DNA from: a virus
DNA length: 40,726 nucleotides
Virus record (IMG/VR): IMGVR_UViG_3300020034_000450
Location: 1 to 40,726 of that record
Reading direction: 5' to 3' (one strand)
Shown: piece after piece, positions 32,596 to 39,536 of the stretch
Position numbering within the stretch: position 1 is the first letter of the stretch
How the letters are laid out: the number at the start of each line of letters is the position of its first letter
Notes under the pieces: model-generated
The model's database searches: none
What the model was told of the DNA's origin: nothing
Seen by the model: only the letters and a program-made list of their open reading frames with translations
Position numbers and translations under genes: made by a program

Positions 32596-32783
32596 CCGCG
32601 TCGATCTCAGCCGCGGAGAGTGTACCGCGCCCGCTGGCCGGGTGCGTGGCCCAAAACGATGCAGGGACGTCTGAGAATGCTGATGCCAGTTCGCCGCACT
32701 GCAGCGCCGATACCACAGGCCGCGTGTCGATCGAGGATGACGGGACCGTCGTCCGGACCGGGCCGAAGTTCATCGAACGCTGA
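32592..32783 (+). CDS. Small hypothetical protein
   Basis: The 63-residue product overlaps the previous stop (ATGA). Low complexity, rich in Ala/Ser/Asp/Gly, ends with Thr-Val-Val-Arg-Thr-Gly-Pro-Lys-Phe. Gene status rests on the coupling; no function. Confidence 0.4.
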   Translation: MTASISAAESVPRPLAGCVAQNDAGTSENADASSPHCSADTTGRVSIEDDGTVVRTGPKFIER

Positions 32784-32799
32784 CCCCACCACGCACGAA

Positions 32800-32838
32800 A
32801 GCCGGCACGGGCCTCTTGGAAGGCGTTCCGCACCGGCT
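32800..32838 (+). other. Structured early-operon leader
   Basis: AGCCGG (32800-32805) pairs with CCGGCT (32833-32838), with CGG/CCG and GCCT/AGGC pairings inside. It lies in the 83-base gap before the small membrane gene. No T tract follows. It may tune early expression. Confidence 0.4.
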
Positions 32839-32866
32839 CTCGGCACCACTTGAGAGGAGAAAGGTA

Positions 32867-33049
32867 ATGCTGCACTCGCTGTACACCAATCACCCGCACG
32901 TCCTACTGACCATTGTCGTCATCGGCCTCCTGGCGGTGCTCGCGGTGGTCGCCGCCGCGATCACGATTGTGGCGCTCGTCGTCCTGGATGTGCGGCACAA
33001 CGCCCAGGTCAAACTCGAGCAGGCGAAGCGCCGGGGGACCTACCCATGA
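32867..33049 (+). CDS. Small single-span membrane protein
   Basis: The 60-residue product starts at ATG 32867 after a strong GAGGAGAAAGG ribosome site. One hydrophobic helix (about 11-38) is followed by a basic, helical C-terminus. Its stop overlaps the next ATG (ATGA). Early expression and the strong ribosome site suggest a host-directed membrane function; none can be named. Confidence 0.55.
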   Translation: MLHSLYTNHPHVLLTIVVIGLLAVLAVVAAAITIVALVVLDVRHNAQVKLEQAKRRGTYP

Positions 33050-33576
33050 AACGCGGCTGGTACGACCGGGCCGAGGAGCTCGACGCCGCCCGCGACGCGG
33101 TAGCCGTGCGCGCGCTGCCGGATCACGCGGTGCCGTACAGCGTGCAGTTGGCGCACGAGCGGCGCGTCATGGCCGAGCACCAGCGCGCACAGGATGCCGT
33201 GATGGTCGAAGCGCGGCCGATCGTCGCGCCGGATCCGGCGCCGAAGAGTTGGACGGAATACGCGGCCGGCAATCCTCGGTGTCTCACGCCAGCGCAGGCC
33301 GCGGCTGGTCTCACGCCGGACCAAGCAGCACTCGTCGCGTGCCCGCACCACGACCTGTCGGTCATCATCGCCGGCGGCTCGACGCTCGACGATCACGACA
33401 CGAGTTACGCGCAGTGCCGCACGTGCCAGCAGTATCTCGTCGTCACGACGTTCTTCTCGAGCGATCGCGTCGACACGCGCCCGATGACCGAGGCGGAGCT
33501 GGTGCGCTGCGCGGCGAGCGAGAACGGTCGCGACCGCGCCGAGTGGCTCGGCGACTTCCAAGGCGGCGTCGAATGA
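33046..33576 (+). CDS. Hypothetical protein with a zinc-type site
   Basis: The 176-residue product overlaps its neighbours on both sides (ATGA at 33046; stop over ATG 33573). The middle has Ala-Cys-Pro-His-His (about 103-107) and Cys-Arg-Thr-Cys (about 125-128), which could coordinate zinc. The Asp-Pro-Ala segment at about 61-65 is encoded by a GCCGGATCCGGC palindrome. Not recognised. Confidence 0.5.
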   Translation: MKRGWYDRAEELDAARDAVAVRALPDHAVPYSVQLAHERRVMAEHQRAQDAVMVEARPIVAPDPAPKSWTEYAAGNPRCLTPAQAAAGLTPDQAALVACPHHDLSVIIAGGSTLDDHDTSYAQCRTCQQYLVVTTFFSSDRVDTRPMTEAELVRCAASENGRDRAEWLGDFQGGVE

Positions 33577-34319
33577 CCGCCACCGCCAAGGCACCCAAGG
33601 TGCGCGAGAAGCTCACCATGCACGAAGCCGTCGACCTCTGGCGCGCGCTGCAGCTCGCCGTCGAGGATCACGTCGACGAGATCGAGTTGAACGGCGGCGC
33701 GCTGCCCGACTGGATGGCGGCGATGTTCGACGAAGTGCAGCTGGCGATGGCCGATCGCGCCGACGCGCTCGCCTTCGTGATCGACGAGATGAAGGGCAAC
33801 GCCACCGCGGCGAAAGCGACGAAGGACCGCGCCGCGCGGCGGCAGTCAGTATGGGAGAACGTCGTCGAGAGCGTGAAGGCGTACGCGCTCCGCGAGGTCG
33901 AGCGGAGCGGGGAAGATCGCATTCGCGGCACGACGTCGGTGCTCCGGATCCAGAAGAACTCCGCGCCGTCGACGGATCTGTGGGCGCAGGCGGACGCGCA
34001 CCAGGACATTCTGCTCGCGGCATACGACACGGCTGGCGCATTGTCTCGCTTCATCACGGTCGCGCGCATCGCGACGCTCGACAAGAAAGCGCTCGGCGCC
34101 GCGTACGAAGCGCGCCGTGAGCAGCTCGTCGCCGAGACGCCGTTGCTCGCCGAGTCGGACATCCCTGACGACGTGCGGGCCCGGTACGGGGAACCGCTGA
34201 GCGCCGAGCAGATCGCGGCGGAGCTCGAGCGGATGCGGGTGCAGTACATCGCGGACAACCTCGCGTTCGAATTCCCGGGCGTGCGGTGCATTCGTGGCCA
34301 CCATCTGAGGATCGATTGA
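33573..34319 (+). CDS. Gp157-family protein
   Basis: The 248-residue product matches the siphovirus Gp157 family: an acidic helical N-terminus, a long coiled-coil (about 45-100, with Ala-Phe-Val-Ile-Asp-Glu-Met-Lys) and a Gly-Thr-Thr-Ser-Val-Leu-Arg-Ile-Gln-Lys-Asn (about 116-126) motif. A further 110 residues follow that motif. Gp157 genes sit in recombination/replication modules next to annealing proteins, as here. The upstream extension is out-of-frame Arg-rich sequence. Confidence 0.7.
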   Translation: MTATAKAPKVREKLTMHEAVDLWRALQLAVEDHVDEIELNGGALPDWMAAMFDEVQLAMADRADALAFVIDEMKGNATAAKATKDRAARRQSVWENVVESVKAYALREVERSGEDRIRGTTSVLRIQKNSAPSTDLWAQADAHQDILLAAYDTAGALSRFITVARIATLDKKALGAAYEARREQLVAETPLLAESDIPDDVRARYGEPLSAEQIAAELERMRVQYIADNLAFEFPGVRCIRGHHLRID

Positions 34320-34321
34320 CA

Positions 34322-35476
34322 ATGTCTCATGCGCTTGTGCACTCTGGCGATCACCCGATCGAACGCGCCGCGGCCGCGGATCTCCGGCTGCCGGCGCCGG
34401 TCGACAAGAACGCGCTCCGCGCCTACCTCACGCTGCTCGAGGATCCGGAAGCGCTGCAGTTGCAGAACCGGTTGGCGAAGGCGTACGATGCCGCGTGCGC
34501 CGCGCTGATCGGGCCGAACGACGTGCAGATCGAAGGGAAGGGCGACAACGCGCGGTCGTTCAAGAAGAAGTCCGCGTGGAAGAAGCTCGCGCGCTACTTC
34601 TCCATCTCGACGACGGTGCTCGAGCGCAACGAGCGATTCGTGTTGGACGAGAGCACCGGGGAGTCCGTCTTTGTCGCGACGTGCACCGTGCGGGCAGTCT
34701 CTCCGTGGGGCCAATACGCCGATTCGGTCGGCGCCTGCGCCACCGACGAGGAGACCGGGAAACGCAAGATCACCATCGCCGACGCGATCGGCACCGCGGA
34801 GACGCGGGCGTCGAACCGCGCGACGTCGAACCTGGTGGCCATGGGCGAAGTGAGCGCCGAGGAAGCGACGCGCGAGGAACGCGAGCAAGTGGTGCAGGAT
34901 GCCGCGGCCGAGCTGACGCTCGAGGAAGCGAAGGCGGTGAAGTTCCCGTGGCGCAATCCTGAGAAGTATCGCGATAAGCCGATGGGCGATCTGTCTGTCA
35001 ACATGCTCACCTCGGTACTCGACGCGACCGAGAAGGAAATCACCAAAGTCGGCGCAACGCCCCGCCGAGTGGAACTCAAGCGCGCGTGCGAACTACTGCT
35101 CACCTACCACGCGACCCGCGCGGAGTTTGCCGAGCCCAAGGCGACTGCGGCGCCGAGCGAACCGACCACCGAATCAAACGCTGCACCGACGGACGCTGGC
35201 GCTGCCTCGCTGGTCGCCCCGAGTACTGACCGCGAGGTCGCACCGGCTCCTGCGGCAACCGCTCCAGCCGCGGCGCCGAGGTTCACTGGTCCTGCCGCGT
35301 TCAAGCTGCCGTTCACCTGGCTGACCACCGACGTCGGCACGCCGATCGGCGAGTTGGGCAGCGACGAGCTTGAGGGCGTGCTGCAGTGGGCGATGAAGAA
35401 CGGCAAGCATCTCGAGCTCGTCGAAGCCGTGACGCAGCTGCTCGATGACCGTCGGTTCGCCGACGCGGAGGTCTGA
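34322..35476 (+). CDS. Putative single-strand annealing / Rad52-like protein
   Basis: The 384-residue product starts at ATG 34322, two bases after the Gp157 stop. Residues 80-95 (Phe-Lys-Lys-Lys-Ser-Ala-Trp-Lys-Lys-Leu-Ala) and 152-180 (Ala-Asp-Ala-Ile-Gly-Thr-Ala-Glu-Thr-Arg-Ala-Ser-Asn-Arg-Ala, then Gly-Glu-Val-Ser-Ala-Glu-Glu) resemble a widespread Rad52-type/annealing family core. A low-complexity Ala/Pro/Thr linker (about 265-320) leads to a small C-terminal domain. Neighbouring Gp157 supports a recombination role. Fold call is tentative. Confidence 0.45.
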   Translation: MSHALVHSGDHPIERAAAADLRLPAPVDKNALRAYLTLLEDPEALQLQNRLAKAYDAACAALIGPNDVQIEGKGDNARSFKKKSAWKKLARYFSISTTVLERNERFVLDESTGESVFVATCTVRAVSPWGQYADSVGACATDEETGKRKITIADAIGTAETRASNRATSNLVAMGEVSAEEATREEREQVVQDAAAELTLEEAKAVKFPWRNPEKYRDKPMGDLSVNMLTSVLDATEKEITKVGATPRRVELKRACELLLTYHATRAEFAEPKATAAPSEPTTESNAAPTDAGAASLVAPSTDREVAPAPAATAPAAAPRFTGPAAFKLPFTWLTTDVGTPIGELGSDELEGVLQWAMKNGKHLELVEAVTQLLDDRRFADAEV

Positions 35477-37041
35477 TGACGAGTCAATCCATCTCGATCG
35501 CGTGCATCTACTGCCGGTGCACCGACGACAACGCGTGTGTGCTCTCCGATAGCACGTGCAGCTGGTACGAAGAAGATCCGCGCGTGTGCAGCAACCCCGA
35601 ATGCTTGGCGAAGTATCAGGCGGGCGTGCCGCCGTTCGTCGAGCAACACCTGGGCGAGTACGACACGAACCCGCCGATCGCCGAGCGTGAGGAGGCGGCG
35701 TCTACCCTCGGCGATCTGCTCGCGTCGGACGTCGGCAAGCTCGTCGTACTCGCGCTCGACACGATCGCACCGGATCCGGCGCAGGCGCGCGACGAGGGCG
35801 CGGACGACGATCTGGCGTCGTCGATCGCCGCGCAGGGGGTGTTGCAACCGATCATCGTGTACGCGCACTTGGGCGACGAGTTCGGGAAGCTGTGGATGAT
35901 CGAGGATGGGGAGCGTCGGTACCGCGGCGCCATCAAAGCCGGACTCCGCGACATCCCCGCGCGGGTGATCGATGCGCCGTCGGACGAGGGCGACAAGCTG
36001 CTCCATCAGAATCTGTTCAACGACGGCAAGCGGCTGAAGCCGATGGAAGAAGCGCGGTCGTGGAAGCGCATCATGGCGTCGAAGCAGTGGACGATCGCGC
36101 AGTTGGCGAAAGCGCTTGGCCGGCCGAAGTCGACGGTGAGCGATCGTCTCGCGATCCTCGAGGCGCCCGCTGCATTTCGCCCGCTGTTTGAAACGGGAAC
36201 ACTCACTGCGGCCGCGGCGCCCATCCTTCGGGCATACGCGGAACTCCCCGACAAAGTGCTCGAGGACCTTGTCAAAGATCTGACCGAGCATGAATGGGAA
36301 GACGAGATCGCCGAGGGCAAGCCGATCGCGCTGGACCAGGTCAAGCGGGGACTGCAAAGCTCGATCGATGTCGGCGATGTGCTGCGCCCGATCGACAAGC
36401 GGATGGCCGAGATGTACACCGGGCCAGTGGTGACGATCAAGGGTGAGGCGTACGCCACCGACGTCAAGGCGTACGAAGCGATCACGACGAAGCAGACGTC
36501 GAAGCCGTCGCCCTCGACACACGTCGCAGCGCCGGAAAGAAATCCGTACGCTGAGCAGCAACGCAAGGCGCAGAAGGCAGCGAAGGCGAAGGCGGCGGTT
36601 CGTCGAGCGCAATTCGCTGCTGTGTCCGCGAAGCTGCCGTCGTCGCTCGACGCGAAGTGGTCGCTGTTTCTCGTGCAAAACCTGATGAAGGAAATGCACC
36701 ACGACGCTTTGCGCGCGGCCTGTACATCGCTCGGTGTCGAGACCAAGAAGAAGGGCGGTGCGTACGGCGGTTGGGATTTCGCCGGATCGCTCGGCAAGCA
36801 CGCTGAGTCGTTGAGCGCCGACGCGCGAGTACAGATGGCGCTGCAGCTGCTGCTCGCACCCGATCTCACGGTGTCACCGAACTACGACGGAGGGGCCAAA
36901 CGCCTCGCCGCGGCGGCCGAGCTGCTCAAGCTCGATCTCGCGAAGATCAAACCACCAATTGACGAAAAGGCGAAACTCGCCCTGCAGACTCGACTCGAGA
37001 AGAAACCCGCGAAGAAATCACCCAAGAAGGCGAGGCGCTGA
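35476..37041 (+). CDS. ParB-like nuclease/partition protein with Cys-rich N-terminus
   Basis: The 521-residue product begins with a Cys-rich module (Cys10, 13, 15, 21, 28, 38, 43) with a Cys-Thr-Asp-Asp-Asn-Ala-Cys core, a motif seen alone in phage proteins. A ParB-like domain follows at about 85-190 with Gly-Glu-Arg-Arg-Tyr-Arg (145-150), then an HTH (about 205-228: Ile-Ala-Gln-Leu-Ala-Lys-Ala-Leu-Gly-Arg). A Lys/Ala-rich linker and a C-terminal domain complete it. The start overlaps the preceding stop by one base. It could act in plasmid-like maintenance, replication or transcription control. Confidence 0.75.
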   Translation: MTSQSISIACIYCRCTDDNACVLSDSTCSWYEEDPRVCSNPECLAKYQAGVPPFVEQHLGEYDTNPPIAEREEAASTLGDLLASDVGKLVVLALDTIAPDPAQARDEGADDDLASSIAAQGVLQPIIVYAHLGDEFGKLWMIEDGERRYRGAIKAGLRDIPARVIDAPSDEGDKLLHQNLFNDGKRLKPMEEARSWKRIMASKQWTIAQLAKALGRPKSTVSDRLAILEAPAAFRPLFETGTLTAAAAPILRAYAELPDKVLEDLVKDLTEHEWEDEIAEGKPIALDQVKRGLQSSIDVGDVLRPIDKRMAEMYTGPVVTIKGEAYATDVKAYEAITTKQTSKPSPSTHVAAPERNPYAEQQRKAQKAAKAKAAVRRAQFAAVSAKLPSSLDAKWSLFLVQNLMKEMHHDALRAACTSLGVETKKKGGAYGGWDFAGSLGKHAESLSADARVQMALQLLLAPDLTVSPNYDGGAKRLAAAAELLKLDLAKIKPPIDEKAKLALQTRLEKKPAKKSPKKARR

Positions 37042-37044
37042 CCG

Positions 37045-37932
37045 ATGGGATTCTCTAAAATCTCCATCACCAAAAAGTCGGTCGACCTCTCGCGCGAGAC
37101 CAAGGACGCGAACGGCGCCGTCGAGGAAGTGCATCTCAACTCCCCCGAGTATCCGCTATCGACGTTCCGGGACGCGCTGCAGGCGTTCGCGCCGTTCGTC
37201 GTCGAGCTGCTCGAGATCCCGGAGTCGTGGCGCGAGACGCTCACGATCACGACGCTCAATCTGAGCGCGGACAAGAACGGGCACCGCGGGTTGATCGTCA
37301 CCGCGATTCGTCCGATCCCGAAGGCGTACGACAAGCCGCTCGTGATGAACACGCCGCTCGTGCGCGAGGGCGGCGAGGATCCGAGTCCGGACGCGTTTGT
37401 GCTGAGCGACGTCGTACTCGACCTGATCGCACTCGCCGAGAGTGAAGCGACGCGCTACGCCAACGGCGAGCGGGTTCAGACGGAGCTGTTCCCGAAGGCC
37501 GAGACGAAATCCGACAACGCGACCGCGTTCGACGATCGCGCGGCGGCCGCGGAAGTCGCGTCGACGCGGAAGCCGGGGCGCAAGAAAAAGCCGGTCGACT
37601 TCGTGCGCGGCGTCGGCGCGGTCGTCAACGCGGAATCGACGGAGCTGCTCGACGACGCCGGGATTCGGCAGTTGCTCCTGCAGGTCGAGCGTGTCGTGGA
37701 GGTCGATCAGATCGCGCGGTGGACGTCCAGTGAGCGCAATCTCGCGGTGGCGTGGGCGGACGTGCGGTTGAAGGAGATGGTGACTGGCAAGCTGAATAAG
37801 CCGCCGATCGTCGAGCCCGAGTGCGTGCGGGCCGCGGCCACGGTGCCGTTGTCGGCCGACAAGTGGACGGGACCGAAGCCGATGCGGATGACCGACGAAG
37901 CGGCGGCCGCGATTCGTGACGCGCGAGCCTGA
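37045..37932 (+). CDS. Hypothetical conserved phage protein
   Basis: The 295-residue product starts three bases after the ParB stop. The first 110 residues look like a folded domain known from GC-rich phage early regions: Pro-Leu-Ser-Thr-Phe-Arg-Asp-Ala-Leu-Gln (about 37-46), Leu-Thr-Ile-Thr-Thr-Leu-Asn-Leu-Ser (about 66-74). A Lys/Arg linker (about 175-185) and a helical C-domain follow. No function assigned. Confidence 0.55.
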   Translation: MGFSKISITKKSVDLSRETKDANGAVEEVHLNSPEYPLSTFRDALQAFAPFVVELLEIPESWRETLTITTLNLSADKNGHRGLIVTAIRPIPKAYDKPLVMNTPLVREGGEDPSPDAFVLSDVVLDLIALAESEATRYANGERVQTELFPKAETKSDNATAFDDRAAAAEVASTRKPGRKKKPVDFVRGVGAVVNAESTELLDDAGIRQLLLQVERVVEVDQIARWTSSERNLAVAWADVRLKEMVTGKLNKPPIVEPECVRAAATVPLSADKWTGPKPMRMTDEAAAAIRDARA

Positions 37933-37934
37933 CC

Positions 37935-38240
37935 ATGGCCACCGACGTTCAGAAGACACTCACGTTCTACAAAGTCGCGGCGGGCACCCGCTCGTCGCGC
38001 TGCAACGGCAGCACGTGCGGCAAGGTGATCTACTTCGTCGCCAACCCGCGCACCGGGCGCATGATGCCGATCGACTGCGACGTCGAGGGCGGGGAAGCGC
38101 CGAGCTTGCACGCGCCCGATCCGACGCAACAGAGTCTGTTCGGCGACAAGGTTGAGCATCACCACGGGAAAGGGGTGCTGCATTTCCTGACGTGTCCGGA
38201 TCGCGACGAGTTCTCGAAGCGAAGTGCGTCGCGTGGCTGA
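37935..38240 (+). CDS. Hypothetical zinc-binding protein
   Basis: The 101-residue product has Arg-Cys-Asn-Gly-Ser-Thr-Cys (about 22-28) and ends with His-Phe-Leu-Thr-Cys-Pro-Asp (about 83-89), a metal-site pattern common to a small phage family with Met-Pro-Ile-Asp-Cys in the centre. It starts two bases after the preceding stop. It may bind nucleic acid. Confidence 0.55.
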   Translation: MATDVQKTLTFYKVAAGTRSSRCNGSTCGKVIYFVANPRTGRMMPIDCDVEGGEAPSLHAPDPTQQSLFGDKVEHHHGKGVLHFLTCPDRDEFSKRSASRG

Positions 38241-38445
38241 GAAGACCGCAACGACGTGCCCTGTTGAAGGCTGCGAGAATCGCCGCGGCCAGGGCAAGCT
38301 GGTGTGTTTCTCCTGCTGGCGCCTCCTCCCGCGAGCGCTCGGTCTCAAGCTGTACGCGGCATGGAACGACGGGGATGAGACTGACGAATACCCTGCCGTC
38401 CGCGAACAGGTGCTATCACTCCTCGATCAAAAGAGGGCGAGATGA
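38233..38445 (+). CDS. Small zinc-finger protein
   Basis: The about 70-residue product has Cys-Pro-Val-Glu-Gly-Cys and Cys-Phe-Ser-Cys-Trp (near residues 9-14 and 25-29), then Leu-Pro-Arg-Ala-Leu-Gly, matching a known small phage zinc-finger pattern. Start could be GTG 38224 or 38233; the latter gives the usual short overlap with the previous stop. It ends within the next ATGA. Confidence 0.6.
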   Translation: MAEKTATTCPVEGCENRRGQGKLVCFSCWRLLPRALGLKLYAAWNDGDETDEYPAVREQVLSLLDQKRAR

Positions 38446-38696
38446 GCGAGACGAACCGCAACCGCCCCGACGTGCTCGCGAAGATCCTTCGCGTGTCGAT
38501 CGCACGGCTCGCGCCGGAGCCGTTGCCGTACCTCGGGTTCACGGATGTGCAGCTCGCCGCGGTGGAGTCGATCGAGCTGGTCGCGACGGCGCTCGAGGGG
38601 CTGCGGCTGGCGCCGGATCCGGCGGAGGTCGAGGCCTTGTATGGTCACGGCCGAGGCGACGTCCTCGGCGACGCGACGGGGTACACCCTTGGCTAA
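38442..38696 (+). CDS. Small hypothetical protein
   Basis: The 84-residue product overlaps the previous stop (ATGA). Helical and acidic in the second half, with Leu-Arg-Leu-Ala-Pro-Asp-Pro-Ala (about 54-61) encoded through the palindrome at 38612. Not recognised. Its stop overlaps the TTG of the J-domain gene. Confidence 0.45.
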   Translation: MSETNRNRPDVLAKILRVSIARLAPEPLPYLGFTDVQLAAVESIELVATALEGLRLAPDPAEVEALYGHGRGDVLGDATGYTLG

Positions 38697-39336
38697 CATC
38701 ACGTGGAGCGTCCTCACCGCGTGGCCCGCCAACCGGCCGAAGACGGACTCGATCGAGCGAGTCCCGTCAAGCCGATTCAAGTCGTCGTTCGCGCACACGC
38801 TCGATGAGCTCGAGAACGAACTCGATCGCATCGACGCCCACGACCCGATGATCGAGATCGACATGGATCGTCGCGAGCTCCGCGTGACCGGCGAGCCCCG
38901 CGCGAATTCCTCGACGCTCAAGACGCCCGGCGTGATCCTGCACTTCGTCGATCGCAACAAGCAAACGATCACGATGCCGTGCGATCGATACGATTCGTGG
39001 CAAGCGAACGTGCGCGCGCTCTTCCTGACGCTCCAAGCGCTGCGCGCCGTTGATCGCTATGGCGCCACCGCGAGCGGCGAGCAGTACCGCGGTTGGACCG
39101 CGTTGCCGGCGACGACCACGGCGTTCACCGTCGACCAGGCCGCGACGTTCCTCGCACGTCTCTCCGCGAACGGTGCTACCGCGGCGGACCTCGTCGCCAA
39201 TGTCGAGGCGGCGCGCAACGCCTACCGCCGTGCGGCCGCCAATACGCATCCGGACGGCGGCGGCTCCACCGGCAATTTCCAACTCGTGCAAGAAGCCAAG
39301 CGCGTGCTCGGCGCGCACTTCGGAGTTGCGTTATGA
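38689..39336 (+). CDS. Phage J-domain protein
   Basis: The 215-residue product has a C-terminal J domain: Tyr-Arg-Arg-Ala-Ala-Ala-Asn-Thr-His-Pro-Asp (HPD at 187-189), then Gly-Gly-Gly, then Phe-Gln-Leu-Val-Gln-Glu-Ala-Lys-Arg-Val-Leu, the usual DnaJ course. The N-terminal 140 residues match a conserved phage module (Arg-Ala-Val-Asp-Arg-Tyr-Gly, Glu-Gln-Tyr-Arg-Gly-Trp, 119-136). TTG 38689 is chosen; ATG 38641 is an alternative. It could recruit host DnaK to a phage process. Confidence 0.7.
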   Translation: MANITWSVLTAWPANRPKTDSIERVPSSRFKSSFAHTLDELENELDRIDAHDPMIEIDMDRRELRVTGEPRANSSTLKTPGVILHFVDRNKQTITMPCDRYDSWQANVRALFLTLQALRAVDRYGATASGEQYRGWTALPATTTAFTVDQAATFLARLSANGATAADLVANVEAARNAYRRAAANTHPDGGGSTGNFQLVQEAKRVLGAHFGVAL

Positions 39337-39536
39337 CCCCCGCGTACGTGAAACAGAAGGCGGCAGCGGCTTACCTCGGCGTCTCGGTCCGGTATTTCCG
39401 CGACTGCGTCGACGTGCGGCCGAAGGAATTGCCCGGCACCCGCACGCGCCCCATGCTCGTGTGGGCGATCGCCGATCTCGACGCGTGGGTGGCGCGCGTG
39501 AGCGATCCCAAATCTCGCGCGCGGAAGGCCTCATGA
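39333..39536 (+). CDS. xis: Excisionase-like HTH protein
   Basis: The 67-residue product has an HTH_17-type motif (Lys-Gln-Lys-Ala-Ala-Ala-Ala-Tyr-Leu-Gly-Val-Ser-Val-Arg-Tyr-Phe) and an adjacent wing-like part with Trp. It overlaps the J-domain gene and the integrase (ATGA on both sides), the usual place for a recombination directionality factor. The role as excisionase is inferred from size and position. Confidence 0.6.
   Translation: MTPAYVKQKAAAAYLGVSVRYFRDCVDVRPKELPGTRTRPMLVWAIADLDAWVARVSDPKSRARKAS

Noticed and set aside
35104-36801. Leftward 565-codon frame across the annealing and ParB-like genes
   Set aside because: Shadow of two well-supported rightward genes.
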